Assembly: GCA_009731375.1 (NCBI GenBank) | Contig: BJOX01000180.1 | Span: 630,118 to 694,117 of the forward strand | Source: Paulinella micropora | Lineage: Eukaryota; Cercozoa; Imbricatea; Euglyphida | DNA: 64,000 nucleotides | Direction of reading: 5' to 3' | Made by a program: the position numbers and the translations under genes | Notes under the pieces: model-generated | Database searches by the model: none | What the model saw: the letters and a program-made list of their open reading frames with translations, nothing else | What the model was told of the DNA's origin: nothing | Shown here: positions 57,354-64,000 of the stretch, in pieces | Layout of the letters: every line of letters starts with the position of its first letter | Numbering within the stretch: position 1 is the stretch's first letter

Positions 57354-59123
57354 ATGTCTTCCGCCATCGTCGTCGTGCCTCCGCAGAAGCTGCAGAAAAT
57401 CTCTACCGGCAGGCGTGCGCGCAACGGCCAGGAGATCTTGATTGACCCCGAGCACGCCCGTGCGATCAATGCCCGCCCTTGCTGGACTCAGACGGTCATG
57501 GGCCCCCCCGCCGCGACCTCGGCGCTGAGCAACACCGCATTTTTTAGCTTTATCTTGGAAAACAACCAGGCCGGTGCGATCCATGACGCGACGTTGCGTT
57601 TCAAGGTCACGTTCACGACCAGCGGCAGCCAGCCGACCGACTCGCGCGTTTCGCCTACCACTTTGTGGTTCGAAAGAATTGAGTACCTCGACCGCCTGAC
57701 GGGCACTGAAATCGCGCGCTACCACGGCGACATGATGCACTTGGTTCTCAACACGCTGCCGCAAGAAGCACTTGACCAGATCGCCGACATGGTCAACATG
57801 TGCCCCAAGACGGGCAAAGTCAGCGGCCGCCAGTGGGAGAACAACGCCGATCAGTACTTTTACTTGCCGCTGGTGCACACCTGGCTTAACGGCATGGACT
57901 TGGACCTGAGCACGCTGCGTGGCGACCTCGAAATCAGGTTCTATCCGCGTGGTTCGATCTTTGTGGCAGCCCAGTCGGCAGTCAACGGCCAGTCCGCGCC
58001 CGCCGTGCCTTGCACTGCCAGCTTGGGCGAGATCCGTTTCATCACGGGCTGCACGCAGCTGCCGAACGGGATGCGCCTGGGCAGGAACCCGCAGAAGATG
58101 GGCAAGGTCGCCGAGCAAAAATACATCGACTTTGTGCAGTACACGGCCTACGGCCAGCGCATCAAGGCATCCGACCGAGTCGCAATTGATCTGGACCAAT
58201 TCTCCCACCACTCCGGCGCGCTGTTTGTCTTCATCCGCAAGAGTGGCGACCAAACCGCGTACGGAGACGCCACGACCTACTACCCGCAGTACACTTACGA
58301 CACCACAGGGCGCTTGATGACCTACGACGCGCTGGGTGATGCCACCACGATCGACTTGGAAGATGTGCACGGTAGATCGCAGATGGGCGAAGGCACCCCG
58401 ATCGACGAGCGCTTTTTCCGCGAGGAGACGATGGGCCAGTTGGTACGCAGCTCTTACGCGAAGTCCAACAGCGTGTACCTGATCCCGTTTACCAACGACC
58501 CCAAGGCCATGTTAGACGGAGTCATGGACGGTTACAAGACCTTTGTGGGCAACCGCGAGCGCTTGGTAATCAACACAGGCCTCGCGCCGGTAGCGACGAC
58601 CGCCACGTTCACAGTGCCCACGCTGGGCTCCTGGGTAAACACAAACACCACTAGGCTGTACATCAAGTACGACGGCGCCGGTGTGCTTACCGCGGTCCTT
58701 GACGAAGACACCAGTGCATGGACGAGAAGCGGTGCCAACAGCTACGCAGGCAAATGCACAGCCGCGTGGACCAACATCAACAAGGCCCTGGCCGCCAGCT
58801 CGTTCCTGCGCAAGAAGGGTGTCAAGCTCTCGTTCAAGACCGCTGACAGCAAACTGAACTTTGTTAACGACCAAAACGTCGTGGTCACGTACACTGATCT
58901 CAACGACCAGCCGCTGATCTGTGACCCGGAAGATCTCACGCGGCTGTCGATCGAAGTGGTAGACATGACCGCGACCGAGAAAGTCAGCGAGCAGTACCAT
59001 TGCACCACCACCGTGTCGGGCAGACGCGGAGTAATTGAGGGGCTGTATGATGTTACGATCTATTCGGCGTACTTCAAGTACTTGCACGAAGCAAACGGTA
59101 GCCTGGAGGTGGCCTCGGTTTAA
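57354..59123 (+). CDS. Double-jelly-roll major capsid protein
   Basis: 589 residues. AGAIHDATLRFKVTFT, then TTLWFERIEYLDR near residue 105 and a YHGD segment, followed by FYLPLVHTWLNG and LSTLRGDLEIRFYPR, match the first jelly-roll of capsid proteins in polinton-like viruses and their relatives. The second half (from about residue 230) is again beta-rich with YDVTIYSAYFKYL at the end. It forms the pseudo-hexameric capsomers. Intact, starting 36 nt after the preceding stop with AAAATCTTC 25 nt upstream. Most similar in style to polinton-like rather than classical giant-virus capsids, judged by eye. Confidence 0.78.
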   Translation: MSSAIVVVPPQKLQKISTGRRARNGQEILIDPEHARAINARPCWTQTVMGPPAATSALSNTAFFSFILENNQAGAIHDATLRFKVTFTTSGSQPTDSRVSPTTLWFERIEYLDRLTGTEIARYHGDMMHLVLNTLPQEALDQIADMVNMCPKTGKVSGRQWENNADQYFYLPLVHTWLNGMDLDLSTLRGDLEIRFYPRGSIFVAAQSAVNGQSAPAVPCTASLGEIRFITGCTQLPNGMRLGRNPQKMGKVAEQKYIDFVQYTAYGQRIKASDRVAIDLDQFSHHSGALFVFIRKSGDQTAYGDATTYYPQYTYDTTGRLMTYDALGDATTIDLEDVHGRSQMGEGTPIDERFFREETMGQLVRSSYAKSNSVYLIPFTNDPKAMLDGVMDGYKTFVGNRERLVINTGLAPVATTATFTVPTLGSWVNTNTTRLYIKYDGAGVLTAVLDEDTSAWTRSGANSYAGKCTAAWTNINKALAASSFLRKKGVKLSFKTADSKLNFVNDQNVVVTYTDLNDQPLICDPEDLTRLSIEVVDMTATEKVSEQYHCTTTVSGRRGVIEGLYDVTIYSAYFKYLHEANGSLEVASV

Positions 59124-59205
59124 AATTCTAGATTAAATAACGTTACGTTTTTTTTAATTAAAAAAAAGAATCTTCTTGTTACTCTATTATAACAAAGGAC
59201 AAAAG

Positions 59206-59499
59206 ATGTCTTCCAACTGTGCGACTTGTGGACACGCCACCGCTGCTCCCGAGAAGGAGAAGAAAGAACGCAAGCCCCGCGCGCCGTCCGCGTACAACAC
59301 TTTTTTCAAGGAGCAGATGGCCACGCCCGAAGTCAAGGCCATGGCGCACAAAGAACGCATGGCGTACATCAGCTCGAAATGGAACCAACAGAAGGCGGCT
59401 GCTCCTGCTCCTGCTTCTTCTGCACCCCAGCCGGCACAGGGATCGGCAGCGAGCGACGCACTACCAGCTGGCCGCCCTGCCCTCGTGCGGTCCCTCTGA
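59206..59499 (+). CDS. HMG-box/YABBY-like DNA-binding protein
   Basis: 97 residues from the ATG at 59206; an upstream in-frame TTG at 59176 lies within the promoter. An N-terminal CATCGH is followed by a basic stretch and RAPSAYNTFFKEQM ... AYISSKWNQQK, the single HMG/YABBY-like fold seen in eukaryotes and in several large DNA viruses. It probably bends or packs viral DNA. Its last 131 nt overlap the convergent resolvase gene. Confidence 0.75.
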   Translation: MSSNCATCGHATAAPEKEKKERKPRAPSAYNTFFKEQMATPEVKAMAHKERMAYISSKWNQQKAAAPAPASSAPQPAQGSAASDALPAGRPALVRSL

Positions 59500-60010
59500 C
59501 GAGCGCGGACATGGCCAGACCGAAAGCATCGCTCAGATGATCTGATTCTGTGAGGCATTTAGTCTCGCCAGTTATATTAAAACTTTCCACAAGGTTTTGT
59601 GCCAATACTTTAGACTGAACTTTGTATTTCCCTTTAACTCGTCCGGACATGACTGGAGTCAACGAGAAGAAGCACGAAAACTTGAAACTAGAGGCATAAT
59701 AGAGTAACTCCTTGGCACCGAGTGCCAGCATCGTTGCGCCGGCCGCCGCTTGAATCAAGAGGTTATCAGGGTTGGTATTTGCTCTCCCAAAATTTTGATT
59801 TTCGACCACTACGATGTCGGCGTTGTGCACTTCCTCGATGGCGTGTAACGTTGCTGACAGCGATTTTGTTTTGAACGAGTCCGTGTCCGTCTGTCTGGCA
59901 ATGTCAAGCACGCTGGCGTAGTTGACAGTGATGGCGTTGGTGCGGTTGTCCTTTGTGAGCACTACCACTCCAAGATTTCTTAGCCCCGGATCAATAGAAC
60001 AGATCTTCAT
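59369..60010 (-). CDS. RuvC-like Holliday junction resolvase (poxvirus A22-like)
   Basis: 213 residues. The RNase H-fold catalytic residues are visible: D7 in CSIDPGLRNLG, E70 in VVVENQNFG, and D157/D161 in SDHLSDAFG. Length and order fit poxvirus A22 and nucleocytovirus resolvases, which cut branched concatemers before packaging. The extended C-terminus after residue 172 overlaps the HMG gene and may be dispensable. Intact. Confidence 0.82.
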   Translation of the reverse strand: MKICSIDPGLRNLGVVVLTKDNRTNAITVNYASVLDIARQTDTDSFKTKSLSATLHAIEEVHNADIVVVENQNFGRANTNPDNLLIQAAAGATMLALGAKELLYYASSFKFSCFFSLTPVMSGRVKGKYKVQSKVLAQNLVESFNITGETKCLTESDHLSDAFGLAMSALVRGTARGQGGQLVVRRSLPIPVPAGVQKKQEQEQPPSVGSISS

Positions 60011-60062
60011 TTCTTCTCACCCTCTTGTTTTAAATACAAGACGAACTTTCTTTTTTTTTGTA

Positions 60063-61247
60063 TCACACGTCCTCGTACCAGCTCAAGCTCAGGTGCACGT
60101 CTGCCGACCCGGAAGTAGTGCTGGCCGCGATACATAGCACTTCTCCTGGCCCGACGGCGATGTTAAGCCTGCTCAGGTCGAGACTGGCAGAGGCCGAGCC
60201 CGTGGCCGACACGACGCACGCGGCCACCGCGTTGCCACTAGACACCGTGACGAGGGACGCGGAGTAATCTGTGTTAGAGGCGGCAGCGTCGTGGCTCGCG
60301 TAGGTAGGCGCGCTGCCGAACGTGGCTTGCGTGAGCACTCGTAGGATCACGGGCTTGGTGCCCGAGACGGCCGTAGCTGTCAACAAGGTCGGGAACAGCA
60401 GGTCGTTGTTAGCGAGGGCGCCAACTAGGCTCTTGTTGCGGATCACCAGCACGTTACTTTCGGTCGTACCGATGGTCTGCACGTTCGTGCGCGCAAAGCT
60501 GAGGCCCAGCTGCCTCACGGGGCCTTCGACCAGGACGCCGACACTGGCAGTGCGCACCAGGCCTCCCGCGCCGGTGGTCTTGAGCCTGAACGGCAGGCTG
60601 GCGTTGCTGAGCGAAGGCGTCGTGTTGGCGCCCGCGTACTGGATTCGGTGCACCGGGACAAGCACCCCGTCCGACTGCCTCTCGACCGAGAACGTGACGG
60701 CCCCAAACCCTAGGTACTGCATCTGAATCTGAAAAATGTTGCCCTTGGCCCAGTCCTTGCGGTCCATGACGTCGTCGCCGCCCAGGCAGTTGTTCAGGTT
60801 CCAGTCTTTCTGGTCGACGTAAGTGTCGACAGTCGCGTTGCGGTGCAAGATCCGTAGCCTATTAGTTCGGGTCTGGTCCTGGACATAGAAGAAGCCGTTG
60901 TTGTCGTCTCCTAAGCCAGCCATGGCCGAATTAGCCACGTTGGGCGTGGCGGGGAACAGCGCAGTGAAGCGGCAGACGAGCCCTTGCCCCGCACGGTACT
61001 TGCAGCGACGGAGCGTCTCGGCCTGCGCGGCGCCGCTGAGCGACAGCAGGCCTGCCGCGGTGGTCACGGAGCCAGAGGTCGCGAACTTGCGCGAGTTCAG
61101 GGTGCCCGTGTAAGGGAAAGTCTCCTGCACTAGCGGGGTAGACTCCGCGACCTTGTGTTCGCCAAAAGCAGTGACCATGGAGGGCAGCGGTTTGGTCTCG
61201 ACCACATCCTCCAGGCGCAGGCGCTTGTTGCCGCTGAGCGTCAGCAT
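60063..61247 (-). CDS. Putative virion surface or fibre protein
   Basis: 394 residues from the ATG at 61247; the open frame upstream to 61286 crosses the promoter. The N-terminal third contains GQGLVCRFTALFPATPNVANS and GDDNNGFFYV; the middle has IQMQYLGFGAVTFSVERQSDG and HRIQYAGANTTPSL, a sequence style I associate with a beta-rich protein family widespread in algal and marine viruses. The C-terminal half is serine/threonine/alanine-rich and beta-like. A capsid-surface or receptor-contact role is inferred from the fold style and place beside capsid genes. Confidence 0.5.
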   Translation of the reverse strand: MLTLSGNKRLRLEDVVETKPLPSMVTAFGEHKVAESTPLVQETFPYTGTLNSRKFATSGSVTTAAGLLSLSGAAQAETLRRCKYRAGQGLVCRFTALFPATPNVANSAMAGLGDDNNGFFYVQDQTRTNRLRILHRNATVDTYVDQKDWNLNNCLGGDDVMDRKDWAKGNIFQIQMQYLGFGAVTFSVERQSDGVLVPVHRIQYAGANTTPSLSNASLPFRLKTTGAGGLVRTASVGVLVEGPVRQLGLSFARTNVQTIGTTESNVLVIRNKSLVGALANNDLLFPTLLTATAVSGTKPVILRVLTQATFGSAPTYASHDAAASNTDYSASLVTVSSGNAVAACVVSATGSASASLDLSRLNIAVGPGEVLCIAASTTSGSADVHLSLSWYEDV

Positions 61248-61304
61248 CGTTTTTTTTCCTCTTGTACTAGACTTGTGAGACAACATTTAATTTTTTTTCC
61301 AGAG

Positions 61305-62135
61305 ATGAGCGGCCTGCGCAACATTTCGGAAATGAACATCCTGGTCCGGTCCAAGGACCGCGACCGGGTGCAAGGCTCAGGCGATTCGGCCGAGTTCCGG
61401 CTGTCGCTGTCGGAAGCGATCCAAGGCAGATACAAGTTAATTTGGGCGACTATCCCGAACGCGACGTACAACATCAATTCCAAGAACAACAAGCTCTACT
61501 TAAACTCCACGGCCACCGGCGATGTGACCATCACGATCCCGTCACAAAATTACACTGGCGAGACCCTGGCCGACACGCTGCAGTCGCTTTTAATCAACGA
61601 GGGCTTTGTACAAGTAGGACAGACGATCGGAGTGGTTTATCTCGACACCAAGCTCAAGCTGCAGTTCACGCTGTCTGCGGCAGCAGAGTTCAAGGTGTAC
61701 AGTAAGAGCGGCGACGACAGCGCGCACGCCGTGCTAGGCTTCCCGACTTCGGCCCAGAACGAGCTCTTTGCGCTGACGCCGGGACAGGCCACCGTCTTGC
61801 CACAGGTAGTGGCGTTAGGCCTGCCGACTTCGCTAGGCATCAAGATCAAGGAATGCTCAAGTCTGGCGTACTCGACGGGCGGCAACTACGAGGAAGTGTC
61901 GCTGACGGGCGCGGTCTCTCGCGGCTCGAAAGTTCAGTCGGGCAGCCTGATCATTCCTTTCCTGGCCTCGTCGGGTGGCTACCAGTCGTCGGCACAGGAC
62001 CGGCACGACCAGTACGTGGTGTTTCCGACGCTGACGAAGTACTTGCACCTGCAGGTGTGCAACCCTGACACCAGGGACAAGGTGGACTTGAACGGGGCGG
62101 ATTGGGAGATGCTGCTGTCGAAAGCCGGTTGTTGA
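61305..62135 (+). CDS. Minor capsid (penton-like) protein
   Basis: 276 residues from the ATG at 61305. The pattern AEFRLSLSEAIQGRYKLIWA, IPNATYNINSKNNKLYL, and PSQNYTGETLADTLQSLL, then VYLDTKLKLQFTLSAA, AVLGFP and SGSLIIPFLA, is that of the single-jelly-roll minor capsid or penton protein found with double-jelly-roll capsids in polintons, virophages and polinton-like viruses. It would fill the fivefold vertices. Divergent from the surface-protein gene across 57 bp. Intact. Confidence 0.6.
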   Translation: MSGLRNISEMNILVRSKDRDRVQGSGDSAEFRLSLSEAIQGRYKLIWATIPNATYNINSKNNKLYLNSTATGDVTITIPSQNYTGETLADTLQSLLINEGFVQVGQTIGVVYLDTKLKLQFTLSAAAEFKVYSKSGDDSAHAVLGFPTSAQNELFALTPGQATVLPQVVALGLPTSLGIKIKECSSLAYSTGGNYEEVSLTGAVSRGSKVQSGSLIIPFLASSGGYQSSAQDRHDQYVVFPTLTKYLHLQVCNPDTRDKVDLNGADWEMLLSKAGC

Positions 62136-62205
62136 CCGAGTGGCCGCCGGCCCAGCAGTCGCACATTTTTTTAAATCTTGCAGTTTCCCACCACCAAAAG
62201 TAAAG

Positions 62206-62880
62206 ATGGACGAGGATAAAATCCTGGCGATGCGGTCGCAGTCGAGCGAGAATCATGACTCGGACGACAGCGACGTCAAGCGGGAGGAAGAGAAGTGGTC
62301 TTCGAGGCACGAGTCTTATTTTGCCAGTGTAGTGGACGAGTGCGCCCTGCACGCGAGATTAAACAACTCGGCAGGCTACTACTACTACAACCGCTTTCTG
62401 TTATTTGGCTTGTTGGCCACTATCGTGCCGGCGATCTGTTCGATTATCGTGGGAAATTTCGGCTTCAAGGCGTGCGGAGCAGGCCGGACGGGCTACGATT
62501 GGGTCAGCGTCACATGTTTAGTCTTGGTAGCCATCATCTCGGGCACCAACAGCTTTTTCAACTTTGGGCAAAAGGCAGAGCGCCACTTCTCCTGCGAGAT
62601 CCTTTTTAAAATGGTCAAGAACGAGCTCTCAATCGAGATGGCCAAGAAGAGGCGCTTTATGTTAGCAGCTGACGTGCTGCTGGTCAAGATTACCATGGCC
62701 CTGGAGAAAGTGCGTTCGAACGAGCGAGTTATACCAGCAGTGGTGTTGTGGGCGCACCGCCTGGACCGCGAGAAGCTGGCCAAAGCGCGCGCGCAGATGG
62801 TGACGAGCGGCGACCCGGTCAGGATCCACCGAAGCACGCCCATGACGCTGGGCAGGCACTTGATCCCGATGCCTACTTAG
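62206..62880 (+). CDS. Two-transmembrane protein, SLATT-like
   Basis: 224 residues. An acidic-serine N-terminus, then two hydrophobic helices (about residues 66-86 and 102-118), then NFGQKAERHFSCEILFKM and a long basic helical C-terminus. Two helices followed by an amphipathic cytosolic helix with a KAE-x2-H pattern recall SLATT-type 2TM proteins, which also occur in giant viruses. It may act in host or virion membranes. TCTTG lies 26 nt upstream. The stop overlaps the convergent gene by 4 nt. Confidence 0.5.
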   Translation: MDEDKILAMRSQSSENHDSDDSDVKREEEKWSSRHESYFASVVDECALHARLNNSAGYYYYNRFLLFGLLATIVPAICSIIVGNFGFKACGAGRTGYDWVSVTCLVLVAIISGTNSFFNFGQKAERHFSCEILFKMVKNELSIEMAKKRRFMLAADVLLVKITMALEKVRSNERVIPAVVLWAHRLDREKLAKARAQMVTSGDPVRIHRSTPMTLGRHLIPMPT

Positions 62881-63224
62881 CTGATAGTGCAGACTTTGGG
62901 ACACAGCTCGCAGCAGTTGGAAGCGAGGGCGGCCTTCACCAGCTCCCAGATGACGTCGACCACGGGCGGGATCAGCTTGTCCACGTTGTCGTCGGGACAC
63001 AAGTCCACGAGCACAGAAATTAGGATCTGCTTCTTCTCCTCGCCCGTATGATTAGTATATAGTGCCAAGTACTTGACCCCGTGAACAATTAACGCCGGCA
63101 CTGACTGCCAGCTGAAATCGCTGTAGCTGCGCTTGAGCTCGAGTGCGAGCTCGTGCGAGGTTACGGTGATGGACTCTGGTGACGAGGGCATCAGCCGTTG
63201 TTCGGTCTTGCGTCTTTGCAACAT
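62877..63224 (-). CDS. Small conserved-looking protein, unknown
   Basis: 115 residues from the ATG at 63224; the listed start at 63326 would run through the AT-rich promoter. SWQSVPALIVHGVKYLAL, EEKKQILISVLVDLCPDD and LIPPVVDVIWELVKA resemble a small helical family I have seen in nucleocytoviruses without known function. Four cysteines cluster near the C-terminus (CCELCPKVC). Divergent from the R2 gene. Confidence 0.5.
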   Translation of the reverse strand: MLQRRKTEQRLMPSSPESITVTSHELALELKRSYSDFSWQSVPALIVHGVKYLALYTNHTGEEKKQILISVLVDLCPDDNVDKLIPPVVDVIWELVKAALASNCCELCPKVCTIS

Positions 63225-63344
63225 GATTTGTTCTTTGTTTCTGTTGTGCGCGATAAGAAAAAAATATATCCTCTTTTCCCTTTTAGTATTAAAAAGAGAG
63301 TGAATGGCCTTACTGAAACTGGACAACCGGCAGCTGAACGAATT

Positions 63345-64000
63345 ATGGACACTGAAGAAAAACTGCTCGTGCCGGAAGCATCACGATTTTGTCTCTTCCC
63401 GATACGGCGTCCACAGTTGTATTCATTCTATGAAGCTTCCCTGCGCTCGTTCTGGACGGCAGATGAGCTAGACCTGAGCCGGGAACAGGCCGATTTCAAG
63501 AAACTAAACGTAGACGAGCAGCATTTTATTAAGATGGTGCTGGGCTTCTTTGCCTCGAGCGACGGCATCATCCAAGAGAACCTGGCCGCCAATTTTCTGG
63601 CCGAGGTGCAATATTCCGAAGCTAGGCTTTTTTATTCTTACCAGATCTTTAATGAGGCCGAACACTCGCGGACCTACAGCCTGTTGATCGAAACGATTAT
63701 CAGCGACCAGCAAGAGAAGGACAAGTTGTTCAATGCGATCACGCAGGTCCCAACCGTCGCCCAGAAAGCCAAGTGGGCGCTGCAGTGGCTCAGCCCGGCC
63801 CGGTCTTCGTTTGCCGAGCGGCTGGTGGCGTTCGCTTGTGTGGAACTTGTCCAGTTCGCCTCTTCTTTCGCCTCCATCTTTTGGCTGAAACAAAAGCACC
63901 CGGGCCTGCTGCAGGGCCTGTGCACCAGCAACGAGTTTATTGCGCGGGACGAGACGCAGCACGGCCTGTTCGCGTGCCACTTGTACAAGCACCACGTGTC
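63345..64000 (+). CDS. Ribonucleotide reductase small subunit (R2), cut by window edge
   Basis: About 218 residues visible from the ATG at 63345, open to the edge. FCLFPIRRPQLYSFYEAS and SFWTADELDLS at the start, FFASSDGIIQENLA, IFNEAEHS, VAFACVELVQFASSFASIFW and RDETQH carry the expected iron ligands and match the class I R2 fold of eukaryotes and large DNA viruses. It supplies the tyrosyl radical to the large subunit at 39927. Its gene is about 21 kb from its partner and has no lesion in the visible part, while the large subunit is broken. Confidence 0.92.
   Translation, partial: MDTEEKLLVPEASRFCLFPIRRPQLYSFYEASLRSFWTADELDLSREQADFKKLNVDEQHFIKMVLGFFASSDGIIQENLAANFLAEVQYSEARLFYSYQIFNEAEHSRTYSLLIETIISDQQEKDKLFNAITQVPTVAQKAKWALQWLSPARSSFAERLVAFACVELVQFASSFASIFWLKQKHPGLLQGLCTSNEFIARDETQHGLFACHLYKHHV

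Larger units (their letters stand above)
44454..62180 (+). promoter_or_regulatory. Shared upstream element: A-tract plus TCTT(G/C)
   Basis: Instances (TCTTG or TCTTC) with distance to the ATG: 44456 (VLTF3-like, 54 nt), 45341 (recombinase, 30), 51395 (paralogue 3, 20), 55084 (20), 56324 (23), 57325 (capsid, 25), 59171 (HMG, 31), 62176 (2TM protein, 26). Most follow four or more As or Ts. The rightward structural genes dominate, so it is probably a late-class viral promoter or start site. Confidence 0.6.

Noticed and set aside
56979-58370. 463-codon minus-strand ORF opposite the capsid gene
   Set aside because: GC-rich shadow frame. The plus strand has strong capsid motifs over the same bases.
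32975-64000. A herpesvirus, nimavirus or classical poxvirus insertion
   Set aside because: The UL9-like helicase alone suggests herpesvirus and VLTF2/VLTF3 alone suggest poxvirus, but the double-jelly-roll capsid, A32 ATPase and TVpol exclude herpesvirus. No poxvirus polymerase or nimavirus gene is present.

Overview
The window looks like nuclear DNA of a eukaryote, probably a microbial one. It carries no recognisable host gene. It has three parts: a young Ty1/copia retrotransposon at the left, about 21 kb of microsatellite-dominated DNA, and from about 33 kb to the right edge a compact run of genes from a large dsDNA virus. I cannot name the host. The heavy simple-sequence content (GATA, ACAT, ATAGAT, ATT, CTT, ATAAAT), several MITE families, a copia element with an internal tRNA primer site and an integrated protist-type virus would suit an amoebozoan such as a plasmodial slime mould, or an alga, but that is a guess.

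Region 1 (1-11.4 kb). A 271-bp TA-flanked MITE (303-573) is followed by an AT-rich stretch with short lysine-rich ORFs (1.2-2.3 kb), possibly a relic of another mobile element. Then comes a copia element (2646-11187) with two 311-bp LTRs that differ at three positions and an AAGTA target duplication. Its Gag-protease ORF and its integrase-RT-RNase H ORF lie in different frames, joined by a likely -1 slip on GGGGG at the gag stop. The gag ATG sits inside the primer-binding site. A 969-bp near-identical repeat of the RT/RNase H region across a 10-N gap is probably an assembly artefact.

Region 2 (11.4-32.9 kb). This holds long microsatellites, a MITE family with imperfect TIRs of about 45 bp (four full copies and one partial), a large inverted duplication (12.2-14.1 kb), a ~142-bp tandem repeat, a ~45-bp minisatellite, a dispersed palindromic repeat and a tRNA-like SINE head. 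ORFs here are simple-repeat translations, not genes.

Region 3 (32.97-64 kb, open at the right). An array of ten palindromes of about 54-57 bp is followed by about 30 tightly packed genes. The recognised set is: a transpoviron/polinton-like (TVpol) family-A-like DNA polymerase fused to a herpesvirus UL9-like helicase, both subunits of ribonucleotide reductase, a PCNA-like clamp, a possible ssDNA-binding protein, VLTF2-like and VLTF3-like late transcription factors, a large tyrosine recombinase that may be protelomerase-like, an F-box protein, an A32-type packaging ATPase, a double-jelly-roll major capsid protein, a minor-capsid-like protein, a surface-protein-like product, a RuvC-like resolvase, an HMG-box protein and several membrane proteins. 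The set mixes polinton-like-virus replication and capsid genes with nucleocytovirus-like transcription, packaging and nucleotide-metabolism genes. Replication genes are on the left; structural genes run mainly rightward from 50 to 64 kb. Several genes share an A-tract plus TCTT(G/C) element 20-54 nt upstream of the ATG. At least six frame or stop lesions in four genes point to an ageing integrated copy, to sequencing errors, or to both.
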